A stretch of DNA of 64,000 nucleotides from Euglena gracilis. Taxonomy: Eukaryota; Euglenida; Euglenophyceae; Euglenales. Positions 1-10,758 of the stretch are shown piece after piece. Both the position numbers and the translations under genes were made by a program. Below the pieces are notes generated by a model, which ran no database searches, was not told the origin of the DNA, and saw nothing but the letters and a program-made list of their open reading frames with translations. The DNA is taken from positions 62,950,046 to 63,014,045 of the forward strand of contig CP154954.1 in the NCBI GenBank assembly GCA_039621445.1. Reading direction: 5' to 3'. Within the stretch, counting starts at the first letter, position 1; each line of letters opens with the position of its first letter.

Positions 1-222
1 TGTATGCATGCATTCATGTATGTATGTATGTATGTATGTATGTATGTATGTATGTATGTATGTATGTATGTATGTATGTATGTATGTATGTATGTATGTA
101 TGTATGTATGTATGTATGTATGTATGTATGTATGTATGTATGTATGTATGTATGTATGTATGTATGTATGTATGTATGTATGTATGTATGTATGTATGTA
201 TGTATGTATGTATGTATGTATG

Positions 223-256
<34 letters not shown>

Positions 257-400
257 TGTATGTATGTATAAATGTATGTATGTATGCATGCATACATGCA
301 TGCATGCATGCATGCACACATGTGTGTATGTATGTATGTATGTATGTATGCATGTATGTATGTATGGATGGATGGATGGGTGGATGGATGGATGGATGGA
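1..400. repeat. (TGTA)n microsatellite
   Basis: Nearly perfect TGTA/TATG tetranucleotide tract from about 20 to 360, decaying into TGCA and TGGA variants by 400. Long MYVC-type open frames across it on both strands are a by-product of the 4-bp repeat and are not genes. Confidence 0.97.
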
Positions 401-429
401 TGTATTTACTTTGCTTTTTACTTTGACGT

Positions 430-1239
430 AAAATGAATGGGATAGGGCCAGGGTTAAGGTTGGCTCCCAGAATGAGGCTCGAAATTGGGATCTCGGCCCA
501 GGTTAGGCCGAACTTACGTCAAAAATGACGCTTAAGTTCCGGCCTAATTTTGTCCTCATCTGGACAAAACTTTGTCCGCAAACCCTAACCCTAATCCTGT
601 TCCTTCCCCAAATATGAACCCGCTTTGAAGCGGAAAACAACACAACCAACTGGTTTTCGGCATTCTCTGGGGAGGGGGACTTGAAGTGGGACCCCCGCCC
701 ACTGGTTTTTTTTGTGGGACACCAGGGGTCCCACACGCCTGGGGCTTATGGCACCAAGATTCTAAAGGGCCCCTCCAGGGGCCCTTTAGAACTTGCAGGG
801 GGGGGGGGTGTATGGCGGCTCCCGGGTCCGACCTTCTGGATTTTTCGGTCTGTTTCACCCTCAGAACTGCGCCGGATCCAGGCAACCGCCGGTGGCTTCG
901 GGGAGTTTTGACACTTTATTTTAGGAATGGGGTTAGGGTTAGCATCGGCGTGCCGAAAATCGGCCCCCGTTTGGGAAAAAAGTTAGGCTGGAAATTAAGT
1001 CCCCTTTTCGGCAAGATTTTTCGGTCGCCCCCCCCCCCCCAGGGGGGCATATAATTGGATCAGGGGGGTCCAAATTTTTTTGCGTTATTGATGGAGTAGG
1101 GTTAGGGTTAGGAGTTCGGCCTGACTTTAAGCCTAACTACCCTAACCTTATTCCATAAATAATTCAAATTTCTCCCCGACCCCCCTGATCCAACTATGTG
1201 GCCCCCCTGGGGGCCATATAGTTGGAGGCTGCCATATAT

Positions 1240-1273
<34 letters not shown>

Positions 1274-2110
1274 CAGCCATCCTAATACTACTGGGACCCT
1301 GTCCAAGTAGTGTGACGGGGGGTTATTTATGGAGCAGGGTTAAAATTAGGTTTTAGCCCTATATTTCAGCCAATTTTTAATTAGGCCTAAACATTTAGGC
1401 CTAAAATTCAGGCCCAAGCTTTGCCAATTTACGTCTCAAAACTGATTTTATTCAAATTTAGGCCTGGCATTAGACTAAATTGTAACCCCAACCCTCTTTT
1501 ACAAATAACCTTCACCATCACACTTCTGGGACCAGGGTCAGTAGCACGAGGCTGCCATATACATGAACATTCACGCATACGTATTCATGACATATATGGC
1601 AGGCCACCACTGAGGCCCAGGGGTCGTTTGGTGGTTCCCGGTTCCTACTTTTCGACTTTTCAGTCCCAAGACGCCCCAAAATTGTGCAAATACAAGCGAA
1701 TTTTGTCGGATTTGGGGAGGGCGGTTCCCTATTTTTAGGAGTAGGGTTGGGATCAAAGACAAAAATGGCCACATTTTAGGACAAAAGTAGGCTAGAAGTT
1801 AGCTATTTGCTGGGGAAGATTCTCAGGCCCCACTTTTTGCCTCAATTTTGCCTGAATATGGCCTAAATTCGGCCCAATTTGGTCCAGAATGGAGCCCAAC
1901 TTATTCCGAAAATCTGACTCTCTGGAAATCTGACCATGACCCTAACCCTATCCGACTTTCCCGACAAGTGGGAACCGTCAAAATGCCCCCCCCCCCACCC
2001 CGAACAGTGGTGGCCTGCAACGTATGTATACTCCCCCTGATGGAAACACCCCAAAACAGAAACCCTTGATTTGGCAACCAAACATACCCCCCCCCCCCAG
2101 AGGAGCACTA
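430..2110. repeat. Cluster of TIR elements carrying TTAGGG-like motifs
   Basis: No gene is visible. The stretch holds several 300-430 bp modules with inverted ends. Examples are CCCAGGGGGGCATATAATTG at about 1038 facing its inverse near 1210, CAGCCATCC.. at 1274 facing GAGGCTGCCATAT at 1550, and GGCAGGCCACCACTG at 1599 facing CAGTGGTGGCCTGC at 2007. Inside lie one or two TTAGGG or CCCTAA copies next to ATTGATGGAGTAGGG or TTATTCCATAAAT. The same design recurs at 43.24-43.53 kb. A (TA)n tract covers 1233-1273. Module limits are approximate. Confidence 0.7.
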
Positions 2111-2223
2111 ACAGCCCCAGGGCTGTAGGACGTCCTTTGTTGCATTCGAAAATCGACTTAATGAGTGTGAAAAGCGGCCGAATCCTTGCTTCTCCTCAAT
2201 TGCTCGCTTTCCCATTCCCACAC

Positions 2224-2393
2224 CTTCTAACTCGTGCATGAGGTGGGTTAGGGCGTCCGTCTCCCGCCGGACTTCATCGATGAGGTCGTGGGTGGTCGGC
2301 TGGGCCGCCGGGTGGTTCAGCAGCACGATGTCTGCCACCGGCACGTCTGGGTACGGTAAGCCGTTGGGGTAAATCCAACGCAGGACGTGGCCA
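2224..2393 (-). CDS. Candidate internal exon, unknown protein
   Basis: The reading frame GHVLRWIYPNGLPYPDVPVA.. to ..LTHLMHELE has strong G/C third positions, unlike its flanks. Its downstream edge is a normal donor (GAAG|GTGTGG). Its upstream edge has no AG but fits the nonconventional 3' end, CTG then five bases (CTG at 2399-2401). I do not recognise the family. It may be a downstream exon of the SAM-domain gene or belong to a separate gene. Confidence 0.5.
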
Positions 2394-2499
2394 CACACCA
2401 GTGTGCATCACGTCGATGGTGATGGAATGTCGTCACGCACATGCGTGCGACATTGTGCATGTGCGTGACACACGCGCATGTGTGTGCGCGCGTGTGCGC

Positions 2500-2504
2500 G
2501 CGTG

Positions 2505-2535
<31 letters not shown>

Positions 2536-2536
2536 A

Positions 2537-2576
<40 letters not shown>

Positions 2577-2595
2577 ACACCACACACATGCGAGC
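2500..2595. repeat. (CA)n microsatellite
   Basis: CA dinucleotide tract with CCCACA interruptions, next to alternating CG/TG-rich sequence. It appears to lie inside an intron between two candidate minus-strand exons. Confidence 0.95.
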
Positions 2596-2768
2596 GCGCG
2601 CAGGGATGCACTCATACTCAACCCCCAACCCCTTTTTCCATCAGAAAAAACGTTCAAGGGTCAAAATCAGGGTTCTTTTCATCAACCTCAGGGAGGAGGG
2701 TATGGGGTACCTGCACATAGGCAGGCACCTCTCCCTGGGGTCAGGGGGTGTGCTATGGCACTGCTCAC

Positions 2769-2822
2769 TCCAAATCCCGTATCCCAATCCCTCCGAGGGG
2801 TCGACAATGTACCACTCCCTGC
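2769..2822 (-). CDS. Weak candidate exon
   Basis: On the minus strand, GGCAG|GCAGGG.. opens a frame reading AGREWYIVDPSEGLGYGIW that closes at a good donor, GGA|GTGAGC. The stretch is short, has mixed third positions, and has no recognised family. It could equally be chance. From here to about 3400 I see only simple non-repetitive DNA. Confidence 0.25.
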
Positions 2823-3409
2823 CTGCCATGGCACCCAGCCCACCGGGGGGGGGGGGCAGCCTTCCTTTAAAAGCCAGGGTTGAAATATGGCGGAGAGACA
2901 CACAGCGACAAATGGGTCAATTCCTGGCCTTGGGTTTGGGAGGGGAGGTGGCAGAGTGCTGGGGGGGCTGCTGGATGGGCTGGGGCGGCGCAGCAGCCAC
3001 GGGAGTGTCGGCTCCCTTCCGCTGTGGTTGAAATGGAACAGGACAGAGGAGAAAGGAACGAGAAAACGAATCCAGGGTTTGGTTGCCCGGCCTAAAAATA
3101 ACGTTTGGAAGTTGGGCTCCACACTTGGTGTCGGACCGCACCTCGGTTCCGCACCTTGGGTGCCACCCCTGGTGCCAAACGTTACCGGGTGGAATCAGAA
3201 AAACACCCACAACCCGACACCAGGTGCCAGATGGTGCCTGATCCTTGCGTTTTCCAGAGATGCCATACTTTTCTTCAAAGCAATGCAAAAAGCTGTGTTC
3301 TCCATGCACTGGCTTGTTGACGGGTGTGTGTCAACCATGCATCACAGCAATTTTTTTTCCACGAAGAACACTGATTATGTTCCCGGTCATCATTAATTCT
3401 TTTTTACAA

Positions 3410-3740
3410 ACCCTGGGGGAGGGGTCACTTTCACTCTTCCCAAACCAGCCAATCACTTTTTTTTTTTTGGAAAACCAATCACTCAATACCCCCTTGAGAC
3501 GAGGGCCGGGTTTTTCAGAATGACTGACTATTTTTTTTTTGGCCAACCACCCTCCTCCGGGTCGGAAAAACACTACAATGACCCGGCACCGAAGGCACTG
3601 GGAGAGTTTTTCGCCAGTTTCTTCGCGTCGTCAATTTACCCTTGGATCCCAGAGTGATCAGCCTTCAAGGGGGTCGACCAATGACTCAGTGATTCTATGG
3701 TCCCTGTTTGGACAGGTGCCGTGAGCACCTGTGGAGCTGT
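3410..3740 (+). repeat. Diverged dispersed copy of the 539-bp satellite half-unit
   Basis: The order GGGGTCACTTTCACTC, AACCAGCCAATCACTTTT, GGCCAACCACC, CCGGCACCGAAGG, GGTCGACCAATGACTCAGTGATT follows the region of the satellite unit containing GGTCACTCCACTTTTTTAAA, AACCAGCCAGTCACT, GGCGCCTTTGGCGCC and GGTCGGCCAGTGCTTAAG. The copy is heavily diverged, and its edges are judged from that order only. Confidence 0.55.
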
Positions 3741-3991
3741 GCTTTGACAGCCAATTGTGACTGCTCAGTTCTGGGCGGCATCATTGCAGTTTGGCACAGT
3801 AATGTGGTCGTAAGATTGGCCACAAATAAAGGGAGGCAATGCAACGGACTGCTTTGGGGTGCATTTCCGTTGAATTATGCCGAGGAATGGGAGGGAGTGA
3901 TTTTGGAAGGAATCGCCGTTTCCGGAGTCATCACTCGTACGCCGAGGAGCGGCGGGGGGGCTGGGACTTTGGGGGACGCCAGACCGGAGGC

Positions 3992-4113
3992 TACTGGGGG
4001 AGGCCCCGGCCACGTCGGGCTGGGTGGCCATTGGCGACCGCTGCCCACCGCTGGTCGGGGAGGAGCGCGGCGCGGTGCTGGCCGGGGAGGCGGGGGACGA
4101 GGTGGAGGTGGGG
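3992..4113 (-). CDS. Candidate exon, unknown protein
   Basis: On the minus strand, CCCCGCAG|GTCCCCCACC opens a frame (VPHLHLVPRLPGQHRAALLP..) in which nearly every codon ends in G or C. The two other frames are Pro/Ser-rich and much poorer by this test. The far edge near 3992 is uncertain. It lies downstream of the SAM-domain exons and may belong to that gene. No family recognised. Confidence 0.4.
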
Positions 4114-4689
4114 GACCTGCGGGGGGGGGGGGGGGGGAAACGGGGCTGAACCCTGGAGGGAGGTGCGCCAAACCCACCTGCTCTCAACGGGGTCCACCGT
4201 TGCGTTTTTTTTTCTCCCCTGACACGTCTATGTTTGTGCTTCTTTTTCCATGGCTTCCAGTACTGTTGAATATATCGTCAACAAAGCTCGATGTTGGCAA
4301 GCGTCCTACGCGGGTCCGTACCCTTTCCACTGACTTTCTAGAGGTGCGCACCCTTGTCGATTTTGTGATCCATGGTTTTGTCGACCACGAGATTGTTCCT
4401 TTAATTTAATCTGGAACGGGTTTTGAAATGGAAGCAAGGGACGCATTTTCTATCTGATGGGGTGATATCAGTTCCACCAAAATGTTTGTTTTATGAACGC
4501 ATTGCCAGGGTTGGTTTTACCTGACTCCACACAAAAATTGGCTTACGGTCGTGACTGTAGGGGTTATCCCTTCGGAGATACCTGCCCAAAGTAGTGTTGA
4601 CTGCGAGACATAGTTTGCAGAAGTGGAAAGCCTATGTTCCGCAGTCCAAAAGCGCATTTCTGAAGCTCATGCAAATGAATGATTTCACA

Positions 4690-4780
4690 GCTGGTCGGCT
4701 CCATCATTTCCCTGGGGTCGGTATGCAATGAAAAAATTTTGTTCAATGCCAAGAAAACCACACAGAGGTATGCAAAAAAC
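4690..4780 (-). CDS. Candidate hydrophobic exon
   Basis: After TTTCTTCAG on the minus strand a frame reads FFAYLCVVFLALNKIFSLHT, a probable membrane helix. Third positions are not clearly biased, so this is only a possible partner of the helix-encoding exon at 4878-5034. Confidence 0.25.
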
Positions 4781-4877
4781 TGAAGAAACAGAATTATCCT
4801 GATCACTCAGAATTTCATTTGGTAAACTGGTGGAGTGCGTGCAATTGCGAACAACTGGCGACAGTCCTAACCTCCAC

Positions 4878-5034
4878 CAGGTACGGCGCCGCCGATAGGA
4901 CCACAGCAACAACAGCCGCAAGGCTCGTGTCGCCCGCCCCTGTTTGCTGGTGCGATGATCCACTGTATGGTGGAGACGATGAACCGGGTGATGCTGATGA
5001 GCGCAAACCCGGGCACCAACAGTCTGACACAACA
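4878..5034 (-). CDS. Candidate membrane-protein exon
   Basis: Bounded by CCCGCAG|TGTTGTG and CCTG|GTGGAGG. The frame with best third positions encodes LLVPGFALISITRFIVSTIQ, a likely transmembrane helix, then a Cys/Gly-rich stretch (CGCCCCGPIGG). Its phase does not join cleanly to the candidate exon at 5639-5747 if a GT donor is used there, so membership in the SAM-domain gene is unproven. Confidence 0.45.
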
Positions 5035-5402
5035 CTGCGGGATCACCACTGTCGGTGATGAATTAGTGGGGTTAGTTTACAGGTATCTGTTATGGGTAAG
5101 TGGTGTGGGGTTTCTGGGAGCGTCTTGCTCTGTGGGTGGAAAAGAAAAAATGATCTTTCTGCTGAAAAATATTAAAATATTGAAAATGAAACATTAATTA
5201 TTTAATTTAATTTAATTTGTTTTATTCTATTTAATTTATTTCATTTATCAATTCTCTTTTATTTGTGTGGACTATGTATTCATTCCGGATCAATGCCTGC
5301 CAAATATGTATGTCGACTTTCTTGTGGTGACCTTTGCAGAGCTGTAACCTCCCAATTAAGTGCACGGGGTGCGCACATTATCGGACTGTAGTTTCAGGCC
5401 AT

Positions 5403-5429
5403 GTGTGTGTGTGTGTGTGTGTGTGTGTT
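5403..5429. repeat. (GT)n microsatellite
   Basis: Short pure GT tract. The 5050-5640 interval otherwise holds A/T-rich ATTTAATTTAATTT sequence (5190-5245) and a perfect palindrome at 5479-5510; no gene is seen there. Confidence 0.9.
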
Positions 5430-5478
5430 TCAGGGGTGTGGCACTTAGTTGAGCACTACCTGAAAGCGGTTGAGTGTA

Positions 5479-5510
5479 AAGTGGCTTTTTCTGGCCAGAA
5501 AAAGCCACTT
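5479..5510. repeat. 32-bp perfect palindrome
   Basis: AAGTGGCTTTTTCTGG is followed directly, with no spacer, by its exact complement. It is flanked by two similar direct sequences, CAGGGGTGTGGCACTTAGTT at 5431 and CAGGAGTGTGACACTTATTT at 5534, suggesting the centre of a small repeat element. Confidence 0.85.
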
Positions 5511-5638
5511 TTCTGATTTCGCTTTTGAGCCCTCAGGAGTGTGACACTTATTTGGGCACGGCACCACGCACTGAAGCGGGAATGGGAGGGAATGGGAGGG
5601 AGGGAGGGACGCCACCCCCACCTCCCCCCCAAGCTTAC

Positions 5639-5747
5639 CCCCCGAGGCATACTGGCGGACTTCCGTCACGGTGGTGACGGTCGCGATGGCGCCTGCGGCG
5701 AGGGGGCTGACGGCCGCTGCCCCATTGGGCTTCGCGCCCAGGCCCCT
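5639..5747 (-). CDS. Candidate exon downstream of the SAM domain
   Basis: The frame RGLGAKPNGAAAVSPLAAGA.. to ..TEVRQYASGG has almost all G/C third positions. An acceptor at GGAG|AGGGGCC is in phase with the previous SAM-domain exon (6859). The downstream side offers GGGG|GTAAGC. Ala/Gly/Val-rich, no recognised domain; plausibly a linker of the SAM-domain protein. Confidence 0.45.
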
Positions 5748-5827
5748 CTCCCTCCACGGGGCTGCTGTGTGGCACTGCTCTGGTTTTCTCAGGTGGGGAA
5801 ACAAGAAGAATGGACCCAACGCCAACA

Positions 5828-6314
5828 ATGTATGTATGTATGTATGTATGTATGTATGTATGTATGGATGAATGGATGTGTGTATGTATGTATGTATGTA
5901 TGTATGTATGTATGTATGTATGTATGTATGTATGTATGTATGGATGGAAGGATGTATGGGAGTAAGTATGGATGTATGGATGTATGTATGTATGTATGTA
6001 TGTATGTATGTATGTATGTATGTATGTATGTATGGATGAATGGATGTGTGTATGTATGTATGTATGTATGTATGTATGTATGTATGTATGTATGTATGTA
6101 TGTATGTATGTATGTATGTATGTATGTATGTATGTATGTATGTATGTATGTATGTATGTATGTATCCATGTACGTATGTATGTATGTATGGATGGATGAA
6201 TGGATGTGTGTATGTATGTACGTACGTACGTACGTATGTATGTATGTATGTATGTATGTATGTATGTATGTATGTATGTATGTATGTATGTATGTATGTA
6301 TGTATGTATGTATG

Positions 6315-6348
<34 letters not shown>

Positions 6349-6354
6349 TGTATG

Positions 6355-6385
<31 letters not shown>

Positions 6386-6402
6386 GTATGTATGTATGTA
6401 TG
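5828..6402. repeat. (TATG)n microsatellite
   Basis: About 575 bp of TATG tetramers, broken several times by GGATGAATGGATGTG blocks and once by ACGTACGTACG. It lies inside the interval between two candidate minus-strand exons, so it is probably intronic. Confidence 0.97.
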
Positions 6403-6858
6403 CAAAGAACAAAGAAATCCTACCCCTCCCACCCACAGGAAGTTCTCACCCGACAAATCAGCCGGTATGGGCCCAAGGTGACAACTGTGGGGGGGGGGCA
6501 GGTATCCTTAACCGCACAACAGCATCGTTTGCGTGCAATATGTCCTGCCCCACAGAAGACCTGAAGCATAGACAGAAGCATCAGAGTGCTTCTTGAGATC
6601 GGTGCAAATCCCATTAACATGGATGTTCTGATGGCGATGGCTCAGGGTGGCAGAAAAGAACACTGTTCACCCCAACACATCACACAACTCACAACTGCGT
6701 TGGGGACAAGCCATAGACCCCGTAGCGTTGGAGGATCAAACAGAGAGTTAGACCTCAACCAAAGCAACCTGCGGTGGAATGAGCCTGGAAGCTTCCGATG
6801 CAGTCCCTACACGGGGCGGGCTGATTTGTTTGCCGCCTCAGCCCCAAGCTTGACAGAC

Positions 6859-9137
6859 CTGAGGGGCGAGGGAGAGGTGCCTGCGCGTCACGGAGGACCA
6901 CGAGGCCTCGGAGGACGCGTAGCCGAGGGACGGGTCCGGGGAGGACGCGCAGGAGTCGTCCGCCTCGGCCTCCCGGCCATGCCCGAGCAGCCGCTCAATG
7001 GCCGCCCACACCCGCTTGCGGTCCGGCAGCTTCGGGATCTCCAGCTCGTCTGCCGGGCATGGGGAGGGGAGGGGGGAGGCCGGGGCATCCCACAGGCGGG
7101 TTCGCTTCAAAAAAGAGATCCAGTCGCTTCGGGGTTCAGGGATAAAGCCAGGGTGGGCTTGGTCTGGCCCCTGTGAAAAGGAGGGGGGGACGTTCTCTGG
7201 TGGCCACCCCTGGGGGAAAGCCCACCTTCACCTTTGGCAGGGGACGGGTAGGCGGAGCTGTGCGGGAAACCGCCGGTGGGGGCCAATCGATCCCCTCACT
7301 GCTTCACCACCACAGCATTTGGCAACTTCCACCCCGAAGGTGCCAAATGAAAACTTTGACCTGAAAATTGGGCACCTGGCCAAATGGGAAGGGGACCCCC
7401 ACCACCCACAGTACTTCTGGGGCATTCGGGCTGGGAACCAGAGATTCACTTAGTGACCCACAGGGGAATGAGGGTTGAAGTGTAAACCCCCAAATTGTAG
7501 AGTGGGTGCTCTTGTGGTGGACCAGGCTGGAAGCTGAGCGTTCAGGCTCACAGAAGGAAAATATAGGAGGAAAAGACGCAGAGGGAGACCAAGGACATTC
7601 ATTGAAAAAGCCATAGGAATGGTGGCTTATGGCCACGTTTTGGAAAAATAGGTCGACATCAGGGAACAGAAAATGATTCCTGGCATCATCCTTGCATCGT
7701 CGTCCACCCGCCGAAACCTCTAATTCTTGAACTTGAAATTTGCCCACAAATGGACAATTTTTGGTTGAAGTTTCAAAACGGGCGAAGTTCAAGTCAGGGC
7801 ACTATGCCCACCTGGGGGAGTCGGATCCGGGTGCCCTCCTCCAGTGCCTGCCCAGCCAGCCACCCCTCCCACCAGGGTGGGGTGGGCCACGCCTTTGACT
7901 TCAGCCGGGGACCGACGGGCACAAGGAAATACGCGAATCATTGGGGCCCGCACCTTTGAGGTCTTGCTTGGTGACCTGCAGCAGCGACATCCCGTCGATC
8001 TGGTTCTTCTGGAACGTGGGGATGAACTCCCCCAGCCCCTCGGCGGCAGGGCGGGACGTACAGCGGGGGGGGGGGATAACGCAACATCGACCTCAAAAAA
8101 CGCGATGCAAAAAATGCAAATAAAAACACAAATAAACACAAAAACCAGGGGGGGAAATGCAACTTGGCCCTTGAAATTATGCAAGTCAAAAAATGCGAAA
8201 AAATGCAAAAAAATGCAACTTGCATAAAACCCCTGAGAAAAGGCTGGAATACAACAGAGTTTTGCTGCCTAAAATCTGTAAACATGTGACAATGCCGGTG
8301 TGCCTGTCAATGATTCACAAAGAAGACCCCCTGGAAGACAACGGCAAGCACTGAAGCTTTGAAAATCAACATGAATGGCACCTGCGGGTTCAAATCGTCC
8401 CTCCAGGTCACCATTGAACATCAATAAAGTGGACATTTAGGACATTTAAGAAATATAGAGCACACCTGATGCTAGGAATGCAGCACAAAGATCATTTTTT
8501 TTGCATTTTTCCAGGGCAAATATTTTTGCCCTGGATGCAAAGTGCAAAAAAATGAAAAAAAATGCAAAAAATGCAAATTTCAGAAAAACCTGATTATGCA
8601 AAAAATGCAAATTATGCAAGTTGCATATTCCCTGCAAAAACCTCAAATTGCATGTAAAATCCTTTTGGAGTTCCCCTGGGACGGACAATTTCTGTGGGAG
8701 AAAACTTAGAAGAACTCCGCCGGGGGTTTGTTATTCATTTTTGCATAAAAAATAGCATTTTGTTGCCAAAAAAAAATGCAAAATGACAAAAAATTGACAA
8801 AATTTTTGGTCTCAGGGAAAAATCAGGGCAAAAACAAGGAATTTTTCACAATCAGAGTTTTTTGAGAAATCCAAAATTGGGAAAAAAGCACAAAAAACGA
8901 TAAAAGCAAATTTTGCCAAAATTGAAAAACGCAAAAAAGACAAAAGTCAATACAGAACAAAAATTGTCATAACACAGAAAGGAATTGGCGTCCCCCCCTG
9001 CGTAAAGGAAGTGGGGGCAGGGTGATCGACCCCCACCCCAGCACAGGATTTCCAGGTTCCCGTTCAGCCCTGCTTGCTGGCCAGCCACGAAGTGACCTGG
9101 GCGATGGACCAGAGCTGTACGGGTTGGGCCATCGGGA
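6859..9137 (-). CDS. SAM-domain protein, 5' part of gene (three exons)
   Basis: Exons 9137-9076 (ATG at 9132), 8041-7954 and 7049-6859 join in phase to 112 codons beginning MAQPVQLWSIAQVTSWLAS. Residues 5-70 form a sterile alpha motif: Trp at the start, WL then EGLGEF at the helix 1/2 turn, FQKNQIDGMSLLQVTKQDLK, and RKRVWAAIERLL as the last helix. SAM domains mediate protein-protein oligomerisation. After it comes an acidic Ser-rich tail. The first intron (8042-9075) is nonconventional; the second (7050-7953) is GT-AG. The start was chosen because an AG acceptor lies five bases upstream and the domain begins directly after it. The gene continues left, but later exons are less certain, so the full architecture is unknown. 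Confidence 0.85.
8042..9075 (-). mobile_element. Nonconventional intron of the SAM gene; TIR element
   Basis: Minus-strand 5' end AAG-CAGGGCTGAACGGGAAC; 3' end GCTGTACGTCCCGCCCTG-CCGCC. The ends form inverted repeats (CAGGGCTGAACGGG against CAGGGCGGGACGTAC) but carry no GT-AG. CAG sits at +4 to +6 and CTG at -8 to -6. The bases outside the repeats, CCAGCAAG and CCGCCGAG, match at 5 of 8 and look like an aged target duplication. Removal gives WLAS-EGLGEF, a canonical SAM sequence. The interior is A-rich and full of TGCAAAAAA, homologous to 58,320-58,956. Confidence 0.82.
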
Positions 9138-9139
9138 CT
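9138..9139 (-). promoter_or_regulatory. Probable 5' acceptor before the SAM gene start
   Basis: CCCCCACAG|TCCCGATGGCC places an AG acceptor five bases before the ATG. In euglenids most mRNAs receive a spliced leader, so this is a likely trans-splice site. An upstream cis-spliced exon is the alternative. Confidence 0.5.
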
Positions 9140-9221
9140 GTGGGGGACCGACAGGAGTCACAGTGCCACCGTGAGCTCCTTCGTGTGTGGGCGGTGGCAG
9201 TTGGGAACCTGTTCAATGCTT

Positions 9222-9374
9222 GTGTATGTGCATGTGTGTGTGTGTGTGTATGTGCATGTGTGTGTGTGTGTGTATGTGCATGTGTGTGTGTGTGTGTGTG
9301 TATGCACGTGTGTGTGTGTGTATGTGTGTGTGTGTATGTGTGTGTGTTTGTGCATGTGTGTGTGTGTGTATGTG

Positions 9375-9409
<35 letters not shown>

Positions 9410-9410
9410 A
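9222..9410. repeat. (GT)n/GTATGTGCAT microsatellite
   Basis: Interrupted GT tract about 85 bp upstream of the SAM gene start codon. The interval 9410-10040 up to the next element holds ordinary mixed sequence with no gene seen. Confidence 0.95.
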
Positions 9411-9974
9411 TGGAAAGAAGCCAGCGCCCCGATTGGAGATGGAAGCTCCCTGCGGTGAGGAGCAGAACTGCGCCTTTGCCAAACTCCCTGCCTAACTCCC
9501 TGCCTGCCAAATGGCGTGTCCGTAATTCGGTTGTAATGTTTGTTCGAAACCATTGAGTGGGGGGGGCTGACAAGTCGATGGACTTGCAGGCCGACTGGTC
9601 GGCACAGATGCCCCCCCCCTCAATTTGAAGACATATGAAAGCAACTTGTGAGGTGACTGACGAACAACCCTTCCCCATCCCAAATAAGGCCATTAACTGA
9701 ACCCCTGAGGGAGGGAGGCCACCCAATAATCTGTCCAAGGAAAAAGTTGTGTTAATAAAATTGCATACAGACAAAATATGTCAATACGGACAAACACAGA
9801 CAAGACAGTTAAAATATTGCACACAGACACAAATGACTTTAGGCTATGTGTGTGGACAACAAACAAGGAGTTTTTATTGTTTTGAGGCTCTCGAAAAAAA
9901 TTGCCCACAAAAAAAAACCAGAAATCCAGACATTTGGTATTTTGTTCTTTTGTTTGGGAAATTATGGGTCACAA

Positions 9975-10035
9975 TAATAACAATAATGACAACAACAGCA
10001 ACAACAACAACAACAACAGCAACAACAACAACACC
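9975..10035. repeat. (CAA)n microsatellite
   Basis: AACAACAAC tract immediately beside the left end of the poly-C-ended element at about 10,048. Confidence 0.93.
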
Positions 10036-10047
10036 ACAACAAGAAGA

Positions 10048-10435
10048 ATGCCCCCCCGAATAGAAGCCCCCCCCTCGGTTTTCGACCAAAGTTCCGAATA
10101 GTGCCCCCCCCCCCCCCCGAATGGTAGGCCCCTGCCCATGGATCTGTCAATTGGGACGGATGGCAATTTGGTTTCCTCAGTCTTGGTTAAATGAGGGTTG
10201 GGTGATATTATGTTTCATGATGCAATGCATCCACAAGAGCAACATTTGCAGCAAATTTGACATGGTTTGGAGAGGTAGGACATGTGGACCCACAAATAAT
10301 TTTCTTCGATAATTCTCGGACCCCTGGTTTTCGACCACTTCTCCCCCCCCCCCTCGAATAGAAGCCCCCCCTTGGTTTTCGACCAACGTTCCGAATAGAA
10401 GCCCCCGGGGGCTTCTATTCGGGGGGGGGGTTTAA
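10048..10435. mobile_element. MITE-like element with poly-C inverted ends
   Basis: The left end GCCCCCCCGAATAGAAGCCC faces the right end GGGCTTCTATTCGGGGGGGG-GGTTTAA, with further GGTTTTCGACCA and CCGAATAGAAG copies inside each end. The right side abuts TTAA (10,432-10,435), the left does not (GAATG), so one target copy may be mutated. It lies between the phosphatase stop codon and the SAM gene. Confidence 0.7.
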
Positions 10436-10758
10436 GGTAATTTGAAACCGGATTGAGCAATTTTGAGCCAAACGTGGTGGGGTTCTGAAACGTTCCCTCA
10501 AGGAAAGCAACTGTCTCCCGGTCCAGCAGGTGGAAAGCAACCAACCCAGACTCGGCGGCGGCTAAAGCGTGGCGGCGATTCGAGTCGGTGCCAGGGGCGG
10601 GCCGGCTTCAAGGAAGTCGGGGGTGTGCCGCCAGGCCGGGGGAGACGGCAGTGACCCCGGCCCCCACCCCGTACCCCCAACGGCGGGTCCCGTGGGGGTC
10701 CCCGGAGAATGGGAGGGGGGTGGCCACGGCGGGACGGTGTGCGACAACGCAGGGCGGC

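Noticed and set aside
430-1120. A telomere at the left side
   Set aside because: TTAGGG occurs only once or twice per module and in both orientations inside TIR elements; there is no tandem telomere run.
4230-4409. Plus-strand frame ending ..FVDHEIVPLI
   Set aside because: Reads protein-like, but low third-position bias, no splice-bounded structure, and it lies opposite the strand of all supported genes.
1-6402. Long MYVC/HTYI open frames in TATG tracts
   Set aside because: A 4-bp repeat without a stop codon is open in several frames; it carries no protein signal.
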